Below are positions 32,048 to 39,565 of a stretch of 47,562 bases of DNA, piece after piece. The stretch's first letter is position 1. Every line of letters starts with the position of its first letter. A program made the position numbers and the translations under genes. The DNA lies in the NCBI GenBank assembly GCA_002413355.1, contig DHWV01000101.1, positions 1 to 47,562 on the forward strand, read 5' to 3'. Under the pieces are notes generated by a model that saw only the letters and a program-made list of their open reading frames with translations, did not search any database and was not told the DNA's origin. This DNA comes from Desulfobulbaceae bacterium UBA5173. Lineage in GTDB: Bacteria > Desulfobacterota > Desulfobulbia > Desulfobulbales > Desulfobulbaceae.

Positions 32048-33811
32048 CTACGCCGCCAGAATTCCTTGAATGGTCTCCGGTATCTCCGCGTCCGGCAACA
32101 CCGCCGCCTCACGGCAATGCGCGGACACTGACCACGGCATGTCGCGGTATAGGCAGCCGACAGGATCCTGCACAATGCCTGCGCCGCCCACACGGAGAAT
32201 TTCCGCCATGCCCTCGCTGCCGTCCTCGCCCACGCCGGAAAGAATGACCGCCACGGCATCATCTCCCATCACTTCAGCCACCGAAAAAAACATCATGTTG
32301 ATCGAGCCGCGCTGGCTGGCAAAGGGTGCGGAGGACAAATGCAGCACTAAGCCATCCTCGCGCTCATGCACGGTCAGGTATTCCTCGCCAGAAGCGAAAT
32401 AGCAGCAGCCCGGCTCGATCGGAATATTGTTTGCCGCCCGTTTGATCCGCAGCGGAGAAAAGCGGTCCAAATAGTCGACAAAAGATTCCAAGTGTTTGGA
32501 CGGAGCGTAAAACATGATCAAATAGGCGGCAGGATGCTCTGCGGAGAGATGGGGCAAGAGCTTGAGCAGTGCGCCGTAGCCCCCCTCTGCCGCGCCAATA
32601 GCCACTATTTTCTCGCAGCGTGCGCCGGACGGAAATTTTGCCTGCTTGTCCTTGCTCACCGCCCGGACATAACGCACTGCCTCAAGCTCTACTTCGGCGG
32701 CAAGATGCACTTTGCGGGCAATATCCCGAGTTTGCTCGTTGAGATCAACATCCGCATTGCGCGAAGGCTTGGCGACAAAATCAACCGCTCCGTACTTGAG
32801 CGCGTCAAAGGTCACGGTTGCGCCGTCTTGCGTCATCGAACTGAGCATCACTGTCGGTGTCGGGGCCTGAATCATCAGATGCTTGATCGTCTTCAGACCG
32901 TCCATGACCGGCATTTCCACGTCCAGCGTGATCACATCCGGCTTGAGCTGCGGAATGAGCTGGAGGGCCTCCTCGCCGTTCTCAGCCTCACCCACCACCC
33001 GCACAAAGGGATCATCTTTGAAAATGCTGGCAATCACCTTGCGCATCATCTTGGAGTCGTCCACAATGAACAGGCCTATCTTCTGCTCTTTCATCATTGG
33101 ATTTTCTTGGCGGGGATTGTTGGCTGATTCTTGCTTCAAGCGTGAGGTGACGCGGATGGTCTCCAGCTCATTCGGACTGATTGTGCGCCCTGCCTCGCAG
33201 GTCTCCGCTTCGATGATGAAGCCAAGCGGCGGCCAGTCGAAAATTTCCAGTGCCGCCTCCACTCCTTGTTTTTTCTCACAGACTGCATTGATCAGCACGC
33301 CCTTGTCAAAATCCAGTAAGCCGTGTTTCTTGGTGCCGAAGCGAACGGCAATTCTGGCCGTTTTGCGGGCTGCCTCAAAAAAGGCGACAATTTTGGCAAC
33401 AGAAATGCCGGGCTGATATTCGTTCTCATCCAGCCGTTGAAGGCTTTCCAAAATCGCGCAGCCGATGGTCTCCAGATTGGAGGGCTTGGCGAGAAAAAGG
33501 TGGATGGAATCTTTGCAACGGCAGCTGGCCACCGCCTTGAGGGCCGGATGCTCGCCGCTGGTCATGACAATGCACTGAATATGGCGGTACGAAGTGGAGA
33601 CCAGTGAAAGCACTTCCAGCCCGTTCACGCCAGCCGCATGAAGATTGACCACCAGCACGGCGATTTTTTCCTGCCTCAGATGGAACAACTCCTCTCCACG
33701 GCTGGTGGCAGTTCGCACGTCGAACTGATCATAAATTTTCAGCAGCTCATAGAGATCGTTGACGAAAAACAGATCGTCGTCAACAATCAGGATTTTCGAT
33801 TTATCAGACAT
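32048..33811 (-). CDS. receiver-DUF4388-receiver-CheB-like multidomain protein
   Basis: A 587-residue cytoplasmic protein. Residues 5-125 are a receiver fold (ILIVDDDLFF, FLAKPSN) whose phosphoacceptor is Asn (VLVVNLHAAGVNG), so likely not phosphorylated. Residues about 130-230 are DUF4388-like (KKHGLLDFDKGVLINAVCEK). Residues about 245-365 are an intact receiver (LFIVDDSKMM, VITLDVEMPVMDG, FVAKPSR). The rest is CheB-like but lacks the Ser (IGAAEGGYGAL) and the His (MFYAPSKHLESF); only the Asp motif SGVGEDGSEG is kept. It is the first gene of the minus-strand chemosensory region. Start 33811 is the only ATG at the domain edge. Confidence 0.9.
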   Translation of the reverse strand: MSDKSKILIVDDDLFFVNDLYELLKIYDQFDVRTATSRGEELFHLRQEKIAVLVVNLHAAGVNGLEVLSLVSTSYRHIQCIVMTSGEHPALKAVASCRCKDSIHLFLAKPSNLETIGCAILESLQRLDENEYQPGISVAKIVAFFEAARKTARIAVRFGTKKHGLLDFDKGVLINAVCEKKQGVEAALEIFDWPPLGFIIEAETCEAGRTISPNELETIRVTSRLKQESANNPRQENPMMKEQKIGLFIVDDSKMMRKVIASIFKDDPFVRVVGEAENGEEALQLIPQLKPDVITLDVEMPVMDGLKTIKHLMIQAPTPTVMLSSMTQDGATVTFDALKYGAVDFVAKPSRNADVDLNEQTRDIARKVHLAAEVELEAVRYVRAVSKDKQAKFPSGARCEKIVAIGAAEGGYGALLKLLPHLSAEHPAAYLIMFYAPSKHLESFVDYLDRFSPLRIKRAANNIPIEPGCCYFASGEEYLTVHEREDGLVLHLSSAPFASQRGSINMMFFSVAEVMGDDAVAVILSGVGEDGSEGMAEILRVGGAGIVQDPVGCLYRDMPWSVSAHCREAAVLPDAEIPETIQGILAA

Positions 33812-33886
33812 GAATGACCGGCCGTCTGATGCTCATGGAAATTCAATAGGATAGATGAAAACGTCCCGTTCTCGCCGAGACAGCCA

Positions 33887-33912
33887 GCAGACTGGAGCCT
33901 TCTCCAGTCTGC
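33887..33912. repeat. perfect 11 bp inverted repeat in the divergent gap
   Basis: GCAGACTGGAG and CTCCAGTCTGC flank a four-base loop, 76 bp upstream of the CheB-like gene that opens the chemosensory region. No T-run follows. It could be an operator or leader stem. The rest of the 415 bp gap 33812-34226 contains no gene I can support. Confidence 0.6.
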
Positions 33913-34226
33913 CATTACCAAGGATAGCACATTTGGGGGTGAAATCAAATTCTTTCTTTAACTCCGCGCCGAACTTGCTGTTTTTCCCTCTGAAGCGAGA
34001 TGGGGATCCGTCGGGCCTTGCCGCCTCTGCCTTTGGCGGGGCGCAGATGCCGACGGCGGAAGCCGCAGCTTGACTTTGCCGCCTCATGTGCGATAATTCT
34101 TTTAATGCCATCAAGTTGCAGCACGCTGTCCGGCGCAGCATGGCGGACGGCGGATTATATGCCCACAGTCACAGTTTTTCAAGCAAAGACTGCGGAGAGC
34201 AGGAATTCTCCGCTGCGGAGGAAAAA

Positions 34227-35123
34227 ATGATGAAGGGAAAAATGTTGGCGGCTGCGGCTGCCTTGGTGTTTGCGTGCGCCGCCTTGGCTCAGGCGGCTGA
34301 CGAAAAAATCATTATTGGTTTTCTCGTCTGGAACGGACCGTTCAAGGGACAGCAGCAATGGGCGGCCACGGGCGAATATCTTGCTGAAAAGCTGAGGCGG
34401 CCTGTGGAAGTGCTGCCTTTGAAGGTGCAAGATGTGCTGCCTGCGGTCGAGGAAGGTCGGGTCAATTTTTTCACTGCCGACCCAGCCATGTTCACCGCCG
34501 CCAAAACCAGATACGGCGCGGAGGCGGTGCTGACGATGAATAGTGTCGGCACCGGCACTGAGCATATTGGCGCAGTCCTCTTCACCGCATCGGGCAACAG
34601 CAGCATCAACGGCCTGACCAATTTAAAGGGCAAAAAGTTCGGCGCAGTCCGGCGTTGGTCTTTCGCTGGCTGGCAGATGGCGGAAAAGGAGTTCAGCGAT
34701 GCAGGCCTTGATGCCTACACCTTCGTTCATACCCTCCGATTCTTTGAAACGCCGCTGGCAGTGATCAAGGCGGTGCTGGACAGGCAGGTTGACGCAGGCA
34801 CCGTGCCGACCGGCCTTTTGGAACAGGCTGAGGCCGCTGGAGAAATTTCGTTGGATAATGTGAAAATTCTCGAAGAAAAACACCACCGCGACTTTCCCTA
34901 TCTCTGCTCGACGGTTCTCTATCCGGGCTTTCCTTTGGCGAGGACAGTGGATACAGACAAAAAGCTGGCCGCACAGGTGGCCGCCGCGCTGAAAGCCTTG
35001 AAGCCGGGAGACAAGCCGCTTCAGGATGCCGGACTGACTGGCTGGATTGATCCGCTAAATTATTCGGGAATTGAGAAGCTGCAAAAGCAGCTCAAAGGCA
35101 GGGGCTTCGGCGGCAGCAGATAA
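34227..35123 (+). CDS. PhnD-like periplasmic binding protein (orphan)
   Basis: A 298-residue exported protein. The start at 34227 follows GCGGAGG and opens a signal peptide (MMKGKMLAAAAALVFACAAL, cleavage near AQA-ADE). The mature part is a PhnD/phosphate-phosphonate-type binding fold: IIIGFLVWNGPFKG, VLPAVEEGRVNFFTADPAMF, LTNLKGKKFGAVRRWSFAGW and KAVLDRQVDAGTVPTGLLEQ. No permease or ATPase is adjacent. Such orphan PhnD-like proteins often feed sensor kinases or chemoreceptors, and here the neighbour is a divergent chemosensory region. An upstream in-frame start at 34086 lacks support. Confidence 0.85.
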   Translation: MMKGKMLAAAAALVFACAALAQAADEKIIIGFLVWNGPFKGQQQWAATGEYLAEKLRRPVEVLPLKVQDVLPAVEEGRVNFFTADPAMFTAAKTRYGAEAVLTMNSVGTGTEHIGAVLFTASGNSSINGLTNLKGKKFGAVRRWSFAGWQMAEKEFSDAGLDAYTFVHTLRFFETPLAVIKAVLDRQVDAGTVPTGLLEQAEAAGEISLDNVKILEEKHHRDFPYLCSTVLYPGFPLARTVDTDKKLAAQVAAALKALKPGDKPLQDAGLTGWIDPLNYSGIEKLQKQLKGRGFGGSR

Positions 35124-35157
35124 AAAAACAGGGCAGCCCCATAAGAGGCTTGCCCCG
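35122..35157 (-). terminator. terminator of the Cys-repeat protein gene
   Basis: GGGCA and GCC pair with GGC and TGCCC around an eight-base loop (35131-35155). A run of T follows on the minus strand, just past the convergent PhnD-like stop. It may act in both directions. Confidence 0.65.
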
Positions 35158-35179
35158 GAGTTAGCTTAGCCCGCTTCAG

Positions 35180-35551
35180 TTATTTAGGGACAACAGAGCA
35201 GTCAACACAGCGCCAGGTATTTGGATCTTTCGGATTGGCAGATTCAGCCTTGGCTTTGGCACCGTACTGCTGAATGCAGGCATCGTTCATGGAGATGTCT
35301 GTGTTGTACTTGGTGTTGACTCCGCCAGCGGCCCCTTTGGCCTCTTTCGGGGCCACACATTTCCATGATTTGCCCTTCAGCTCCGCCTTGCCGCCCATTT
35401 TTTTCTGGCAGTAGCTGTTCAGGTCAATTGCGCCAAGATCGGTACAAGGCTTTTTAGCCGCTTTTTTTGCCGCAAAAGCAACTTGCTGAACACTGGCGAT
35501 AAAGAGCAGGCTACTGAAGAGAATGACGGTTCGTTTGATCTGCAAATTCAT
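35180..35551 (-). CDS. secreted Cys-containing protein with internal repeat
   Basis: A 123-residue protein with a signal peptide (MNLQIKRTVILFSSLLFIAS, cleavage near AFA-AKK). The mature part has six Cys and a repeated pattern: DLNSYCQKKMGGKAELKG then SWKCV, and SMNDACIQQYGAKAKA then NTWRCVDC. The unit is N/D-x2-x-C-x3-G-x-KA-x(8-12)-W-x-C. Similar Cys-Trp-Cys units occur in secreted proteins of cyanobacteria and actinobacteria, with unknown role. The paired Cys are probably disulfide-bonded in the periplasm. A strong Lys content gives a basic protein. Confidence 0.8.
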   Translation of the reverse strand: MNLQIKRTVILFSSLLFIASVQQVAFAAKKAAKKPCTDLGAIDLNSYCQKKMGGKAELKGKSWKCVAPKEAKGAAGGVNTKYNTDISMNDACIQQYGAKAKAESANPKDPNTWRCVDCSVVPK

Positions 35552-35716
35552 GTTTGTTCACCTTTTTTGCTGTTGGATTTGTTTTTTTTGTCTTCAAGCC
35601 AACTTCATTTGAAGCCTTTCATAAAAAACTCCCGGAGGACAGAGCAGACAGTATTGCTTTGTCCTGTTGGCAATCATTATATATCGTCCGGCGCGGCAGT
35701 CAAACACAATTTGGGG

Positions 35717-36988
35717 TTATTTGCACTGTGCTGCCTGCTGACGGATTTTTTCGATGATTCCGGTGCTGGAGCTTGGATTGCTAAAGACGATCCGCCGCAC
35801 TGAGCCGCCAGCGGCCTTCACTTCAGCAGCCCCGACGATCTGCTCCTCCGGCCAGTCCGCACCCTTGACCAGCACATCCGGCAGCAGGGTCGTGATCAGC
35901 CGCTGCGGTGTGTCTTCTGCAAACATGGTGATGAAATCCACGCAGCCGAGCGCGGCCAAGACTCTGGCCCGGTCGGCCTCGCTGTTCACCGGGCGGGACG
36001 GCCCTTTCAACCGCCGCACCGAGCTGTCCGCGTTCAGGCCGACCACAAGGCAGTCGCCGCAGGCGCGGGCCTGCTCCAGATAATCGACATGCCCGGCATG
36101 AAGGAGGTCAAAGCAGCCGTTGGTAAAGACAATTCTGCTGCCCTGCCGCCGGATCAAAGTCAGCCGCTCTTGCAGCGTCTCTAGCGCGATAACTTTATTT
36201 GCGTCCCAGCCGGGCCAAGGCCGCTCGCCAGCAGTGCAGAAGCGGGAGCGCAGTTTGTCCAGCTCCGCCTCCCGCAGCGGGGCTTGAATGCAGCCCACGC
36301 CCTCCCCTGCTTCGGCCAAAATCTGCCCGTCTGGGGCGATGATCAATGAATGCCCGGCCAGCCTGCCCTCGCCGACTGCGCCGCAGCCGTTGCAGGCGAC
36401 AACAAACGCTTGATTTTCTACCGCCCGCGCCTGCGCCAGCAGCCGCCAATGCGCCAGCCGGGATGAAGGCCATTGCGCGGAAACGATGATCAGCCTGCTG
36501 CCTGCGAAAATTTGGCGGCGGCTGATGTCGGGAAAACGGAGATCGTAGCAGACCAAGGCTCCAACTGGCCCGAAAGGCGAGCTGATAGCCAGTGGCTCCT
36601 GTCCGGCCTGCAAATATTCTTCCTCCTGCCAGAAACGGAACAGATGGTGCTTCTGATATGTGCCCGCCACGCCCTCCGGCCCGACGAGAAAGAGGGTGTT
36701 GCAGGGCTTGCCCTCGTGCTGCGGCTCCAAAAGCGAACCGGCAAACCAGAGTCTGCGCTCTGCTGCCGTGCGGCGCAGTTCGGCGAGAATTGCCGGAGTC
36801 TGTGCGGCCAGCGCGGCGGCGTTGGGCCAGTCAAAACCGCTGGCCCAGACTTCCGGTAGAACCACAAGACTGTCCGCCGGGAACTGCTGTGCGGCCAGCA
36901 TGTCTTGGAATTGACGAAGATTGGCCTGAATGTCGCCCAGCTGGATTTCTACTTGCAGGCAGGCGGCATGAGGAAACATGCTCTTCAT
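35717..36988 (-). CDS. nitrilase-family amidohydrolase fused to an RfaE2-type nucleotidyltransferase
   Basis: A 423-residue protein with two unrelated domains. Residues 1-265 are a carbon-nitrogen hydrolase with the triad E46 (VVLPEVWASG), K113 (TYQKHHLF) and C147 (ALVCYDLRFPD). Residues about 270-423 are a cytidylyltransferase-like domain of the HldE-C/RfaE2 type with FTNGCFDLLHAGHVDYLEQA, VVGLNADSSVRRLKG and PDVLVKGADW. The second domain normally transfers AMP to heptose-1-phosphate in LPS precursor synthesis. It overlaps the HEAT-protein gene by four bases (ATGA), so it belongs to a ferritin-HEAT-fusion operon. Confidence 0.92.
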   Translation of the reverse strand: MKSMFPHAACLQVEIQLGDIQANLRQFQDMLAAQQFPADSLVVLPEVWASGFDWPNAAALAAQTPAILAELRRTAAERRLWFAGSLLEPQHEGKPCNTLFLVGPEGVAGTYQKHHLFRFWQEEEYLQAGQEPLAISSPFGPVGALVCYDLRFPDISRRQIFAGSRLIIVSAQWPSSRLAHWRLLAQARAVENQAFVVACNGCGAVGEGRLAGHSLIIAPDGQILAEAGEGVGCIQAPLREAELDKLRSRFCTAGERPWPGWDANKVIALETLQERLTLIRRQGSRIVFTNGCFDLLHAGHVDYLEQARACGDCLVVGLNADSSVRRLKGPSRPVNSEADRARVLAALGCVDFITMFAEDTPQRLITTLLPDVLVKGADWPEEQIVGAAEVKAAGGSVRRIVFSNPSSSTGIIEKIRQQAAQCK

Positions 36989-37689
36989 GCCTTCAGCCTC
37001 GCAAGAGCCTGCGCTGACAGCTCCGCCACAGTCACCGTGCTGATCTGCCCGTCTTCATAGAGCCGTAGCGGCGCGTTGTCCGCTGTTAGCTCATGCAGTT
37101 TGGCAAGATTGGCGCAGCAGCCCAGCAGGCCAATTGCCCGCGCCGCCAAGCCGCGCACCGCGCCATCCGGGGAAGCGAAATATTGCGGCAGATCCTCAGC
37201 CATGCCTTTGGCCAAGGCCAGCTCGCGGCGGCACTGCGCCAGCCGTCCGGCAGCCCAGAGCAGGCCGCGCTGCAAAGTCTCGTGCTCCAGAAAATTGCCG
37301 TCCTGATGCGGCTGGTTGCCGTCGGGCCGCATGTAAGACAGGAGCATGTGGACATATTCCTCGGCCAGCCCTTTGTGGCAGCAGAAAATCTCGGCCATCG
37401 CCTCCGGCGCGCCCCAGCCGATGCCGCCCGACTCCTCATTCAGGCTCCAGAGCAGGCGGCGCATGATGATCCGCGCCTCCTCCATCTCCTCGTCGGCCAG
37501 CCGGGCGACAGTCCAGCCCATCGCAGCCACAGCGTGCCAGCGCAGCCGCTCCTCGCTCCGGCAAATGGCTGCAAGAAGGGCGTTGACCGCCTCTTTCGCG
37601 TCCAATACAGCCAAACCGCGCTGAATCTCGGCCAAGTCCTCCTGATCAAGCAGGTCAAGCACCTGCTGCTTGATTTTACGCGCGCTCAT
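36985..37689 (-). CDS. DVU0298-family HEAT-repeat protein
   Basis: A 234-residue all-helical protein. The segments RRLLWSLNEESGGIGWGAPE, AMAEIFCCHKGLAEEYV, GNFLEHETLQRGLLWAAGRL and AVRGLAARAIGLLG match the DVU0298 family found mostly in sulfate-reducing and metal-reducing deltaproteobacteria. Those members often neighbour nitrilase-like genes. The helices suggest HEAT repeats and protein binding. Stop and start overlap by four bases with both neighbours, indicating translational coupling. Molecular role is unknown. Confidence 0.85.
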   Translation of the reverse strand: MSARKIKQQVLDLLDQEDLAEIQRGLAVLDAKEAVNALLAAICRSEERLRWHAVAAMGWTVARLADEEMEEARIIMRRLLWSLNEESGGIGWGAPEAMAEIFCCHKGLAEEYVHMLLSYMRPDGNQPHQDGNFLEHETLQRGLLWAAGRLAQCRRELALAKGMAEDLPQYFASPDGAVRGLAARAIGLLGCCANLAKLHELTADNAPLRLYEDGQISTVTVAELSAQALARLKA

Positions 37690-38201
37690 GCCGCCTGCTG
37701 TCTCGGCGGCGTGAAAATCCGCTTGCCCAGCTCGGCATCGAGCAGGAAAAGGCCGGAGCTATCTTTGCCGATCAGGCGCAGTTTGCTGAGGACTTCTCCT
37801 GCGGCGGCTTCCTCCTCAACCTGCTCAGAGACAAACCACTGGAGGAAAATTTTGGTCGCATGATCCTGCTCGGCAGCAGCAATTTCCATCAAGCTGTTGA
37901 TCCGGGCTGTAATTTCTTCTTCGTGCCGCAGAACGTGCTCAAAGGCGGCCAACGGGCTGTCCCAGTCCGCATCCGGCTTGGCAATCGCCTCCAGCACCGC
38001 TCTGCCGCCCCGGCTGACGATGAAATCATACAATTTCATCGCGTGCAACAGCTCCTCCTGTACCTGCACCCGCATCCACGCCGCAAAACCGGATAGACTG
38101 ACCGAGTGAAAATATGATTCCATCGAAAAATACAGGCTGCTTGAATACAGTTCCGCATTGATCTGGCTGTTAAGGGCTTCAGCGACTTTAGTTTTCAGCA
38201 T
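37686..38201 (-). CDS. ftnA: ferritin (bacterial non-haem type)
   Basis: A 171-residue iron-storage protein forming 24-subunit shells. The four-helix bundle and ferroxidase residues are visible: E17 in NSQINAELYSSSLYFSM, E50 and H53 in VQEELLHAMKLYDF, then EEITARINSLMEIAAAEQDH and WFVSEQVEEEAAAGEVL. It protects against iron and peroxide stress and buffers iron for Fe-S proteins. It is first in a tightly coupled operon with the HEAT gene and the nitrilase-RfaE2 fusion, and divergent from fabB. Confidence 0.96.
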   Translation of the reverse strand: MLKTKVAEALNSQINAELYSSSLYFSMESYFHSVSLSGFAAWMRVQVQEELLHAMKLYDFIVSRGGRAVLEAIAKPDADWDSPLAAFEHVLRHEEEITARINSLMEIAAAEQDHATKIFLQWFVSEQVEEEAAAGEVLSKLRLIGKDSSGLFLLDAELGKRIFTPPRQQAA

Positions 38202-38354
38202 GGCAGCACTCCGCGCAGGAAGGAAAGTTAAACCGGCAACTTCCGCATCTGTAGAGAAAATGGTTGTTCTTTCTGGAAAAATCTGCTTTTCTTAGGGTGC
38301 GGGCGCAGCCCGCGCTTCATTCATACATAAAAAACTGGAAAACAGCAAGAAGGA

Positions 38355-39563
38355 ATGCGGAGAGCGGTCATCACAGGCATGGGCATTGTTTCGCCGCTGG
38401 GCGACAGCTTAGGGGAAGTGCTGGACTCGCTGCAAACAGGCAGATCGGGCATCCGCTTCTGGCCGCCTTACGCGGAACTGGGCCTGCGGGCGCAGATCGG
38501 CGCGTTCACCAGCGTCCGCTGCGAGGAACTGATTGATAAAAAAACGCTCCGGTTTATGGGCAACGCCGCCGCCTACGCCTGTCTGGCCTTGCAGCAGGCG
38601 GTTAAAGACAGCGGTCTGCGCGATGATGAGGTCTCCTCGCCGCGCACCGGTCTGATCATCGGCTCCGGCGGCACTTCGGCGGAAAATGTGGTCGCCACTG
38701 CCGACACGGTGCGCGGCAAGGGCCTGCGCCGCCTCAGCCCCTTTATGGTGCCGAGGACGATGGCCAGCACCGTCTCCGCCTGCCTGACCGCGCCGTTCAA
38801 AATCCTCGGCGTGTGCTACTCTGTTTCTTCGGCCTGCGCCACCGGGGCACACTGCATTGGCGCGGCATACGAGCAAATTATTTTGGGAAAACAGGACATC
38901 GTTTTTGCGGGTGGCAGCGACGAAGAACATTGGACGCAGACCGCGATGTTCGACGCGATGGGTGCACTTTCGATCAAATTCAATGACCGGCCTGAGCAGG
39001 CTTCGCGGCCTTGGGATAGAGACCGGGACGGCTTTGTTGTCGCCAACGGCGCAGGGGTGCTGGTGATTGAGGAGCTGGAGCACGCCCGCCGCCGAGGTGC
39101 GCCAGTTTATGCGGAAATTGTCGGCTATGGCGCGACCGCCGACGGCCACGACATGGTTTCACCTTCCGGCGAGGGCGCAGCTCGCTGCATGAAGATGGCC
39201 GTGGACATGGCGGGCAGCGGCGTGGATTACATCAACGCCCACGGCACGTCCACGCCGGTCGGCGATATGGTGGAGCTGCGGGCGGTGCGACAAGTTTTTG
39301 GCAGCCGCATCCCGCCAATCAGCTCAACGAAATCCCTGTCCGGCCACTCGCTCGGCGCGGCAGGAGCGCATGAGGCGATCTACAGCCTGCTGATGCTCCA
39401 GAATAATTTTATTGCCGCAACTGCGAATATTGATGAACTGGAGCCGGAGGCTGAGGATATGAATATCGTCCGCGAGACCTGCCAGGCCGATCTGTGCACC
39501 GTAATGTCCAGCAGTTACGGCTTCGGCGGCACCAACGCCTGCCTGATTTTCCGCAAGCTCTGA
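38355..39563 (+). CDS. fabB: beta-ketoacyl-ACP synthase, FabB type
   Basis: A 402-residue condensing enzyme of fatty acid synthesis. The active-site triad is clear: C161 (SVSSACATGAHCIGA), H296 (YINAHGTSTPVGD) and H331 (KSLSGHSLGAAGAHEAIY). The wording around Cys and the KSLSGH motif are of the FabB (KAS I) class and not FabF. FabA, its usual partner in unsaturated fatty acid synthesis, is not in the window. It lies alone, divergent from ferritin and convergent with the cyclic-nucleotide-binding genes, the stops only three bases apart. A role in a special lipid or polyketide cannot be excluded. Confidence 0.9.
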   Translation: MRRAVITGMGIVSPLGDSLGEVLDSLQTGRSGIRFWPPYAELGLRAQIGAFTSVRCEELIDKKTLRFMGNAAAYACLALQQAVKDSGLRDDEVSSPRTGLIIGSGGTSAENVVATADTVRGKGLRRLSPFMVPRTMASTVSACLTAPFKILGVCYSVSSACATGAHCIGAAYEQIILGKQDIVFAGGSDEEHWTQTAMFDAMGALSIKFNDRPEQASRPWDRDRDGFVVANGAGVLVIEELEHARRRGAPVYAEIVGYGATADGHDMVSPSGEGAARCMKMAVDMAGSGVDYINAHGTSTPVGDMVELRAVRQVFGSRIPPISSTKSLSGHSLGAAGAHEAIYSLLMLQNNFIAATANIDELEPEAEDMNIVRETCQADLCTVMSSSYGFGGTNACLIFRKL

Positions 39564-39565
39564 GG

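Noticed and set aside
33833..34141. A 102-residue minus-strand frame in the divergent gap, partly reading CWLSRRERDVFIYPIEFP
   Set aside because: No ribosome-binding site, runs through the inverted repeat at 33887-33912 and has no known domain. A remnant is possible but cannot be supported.
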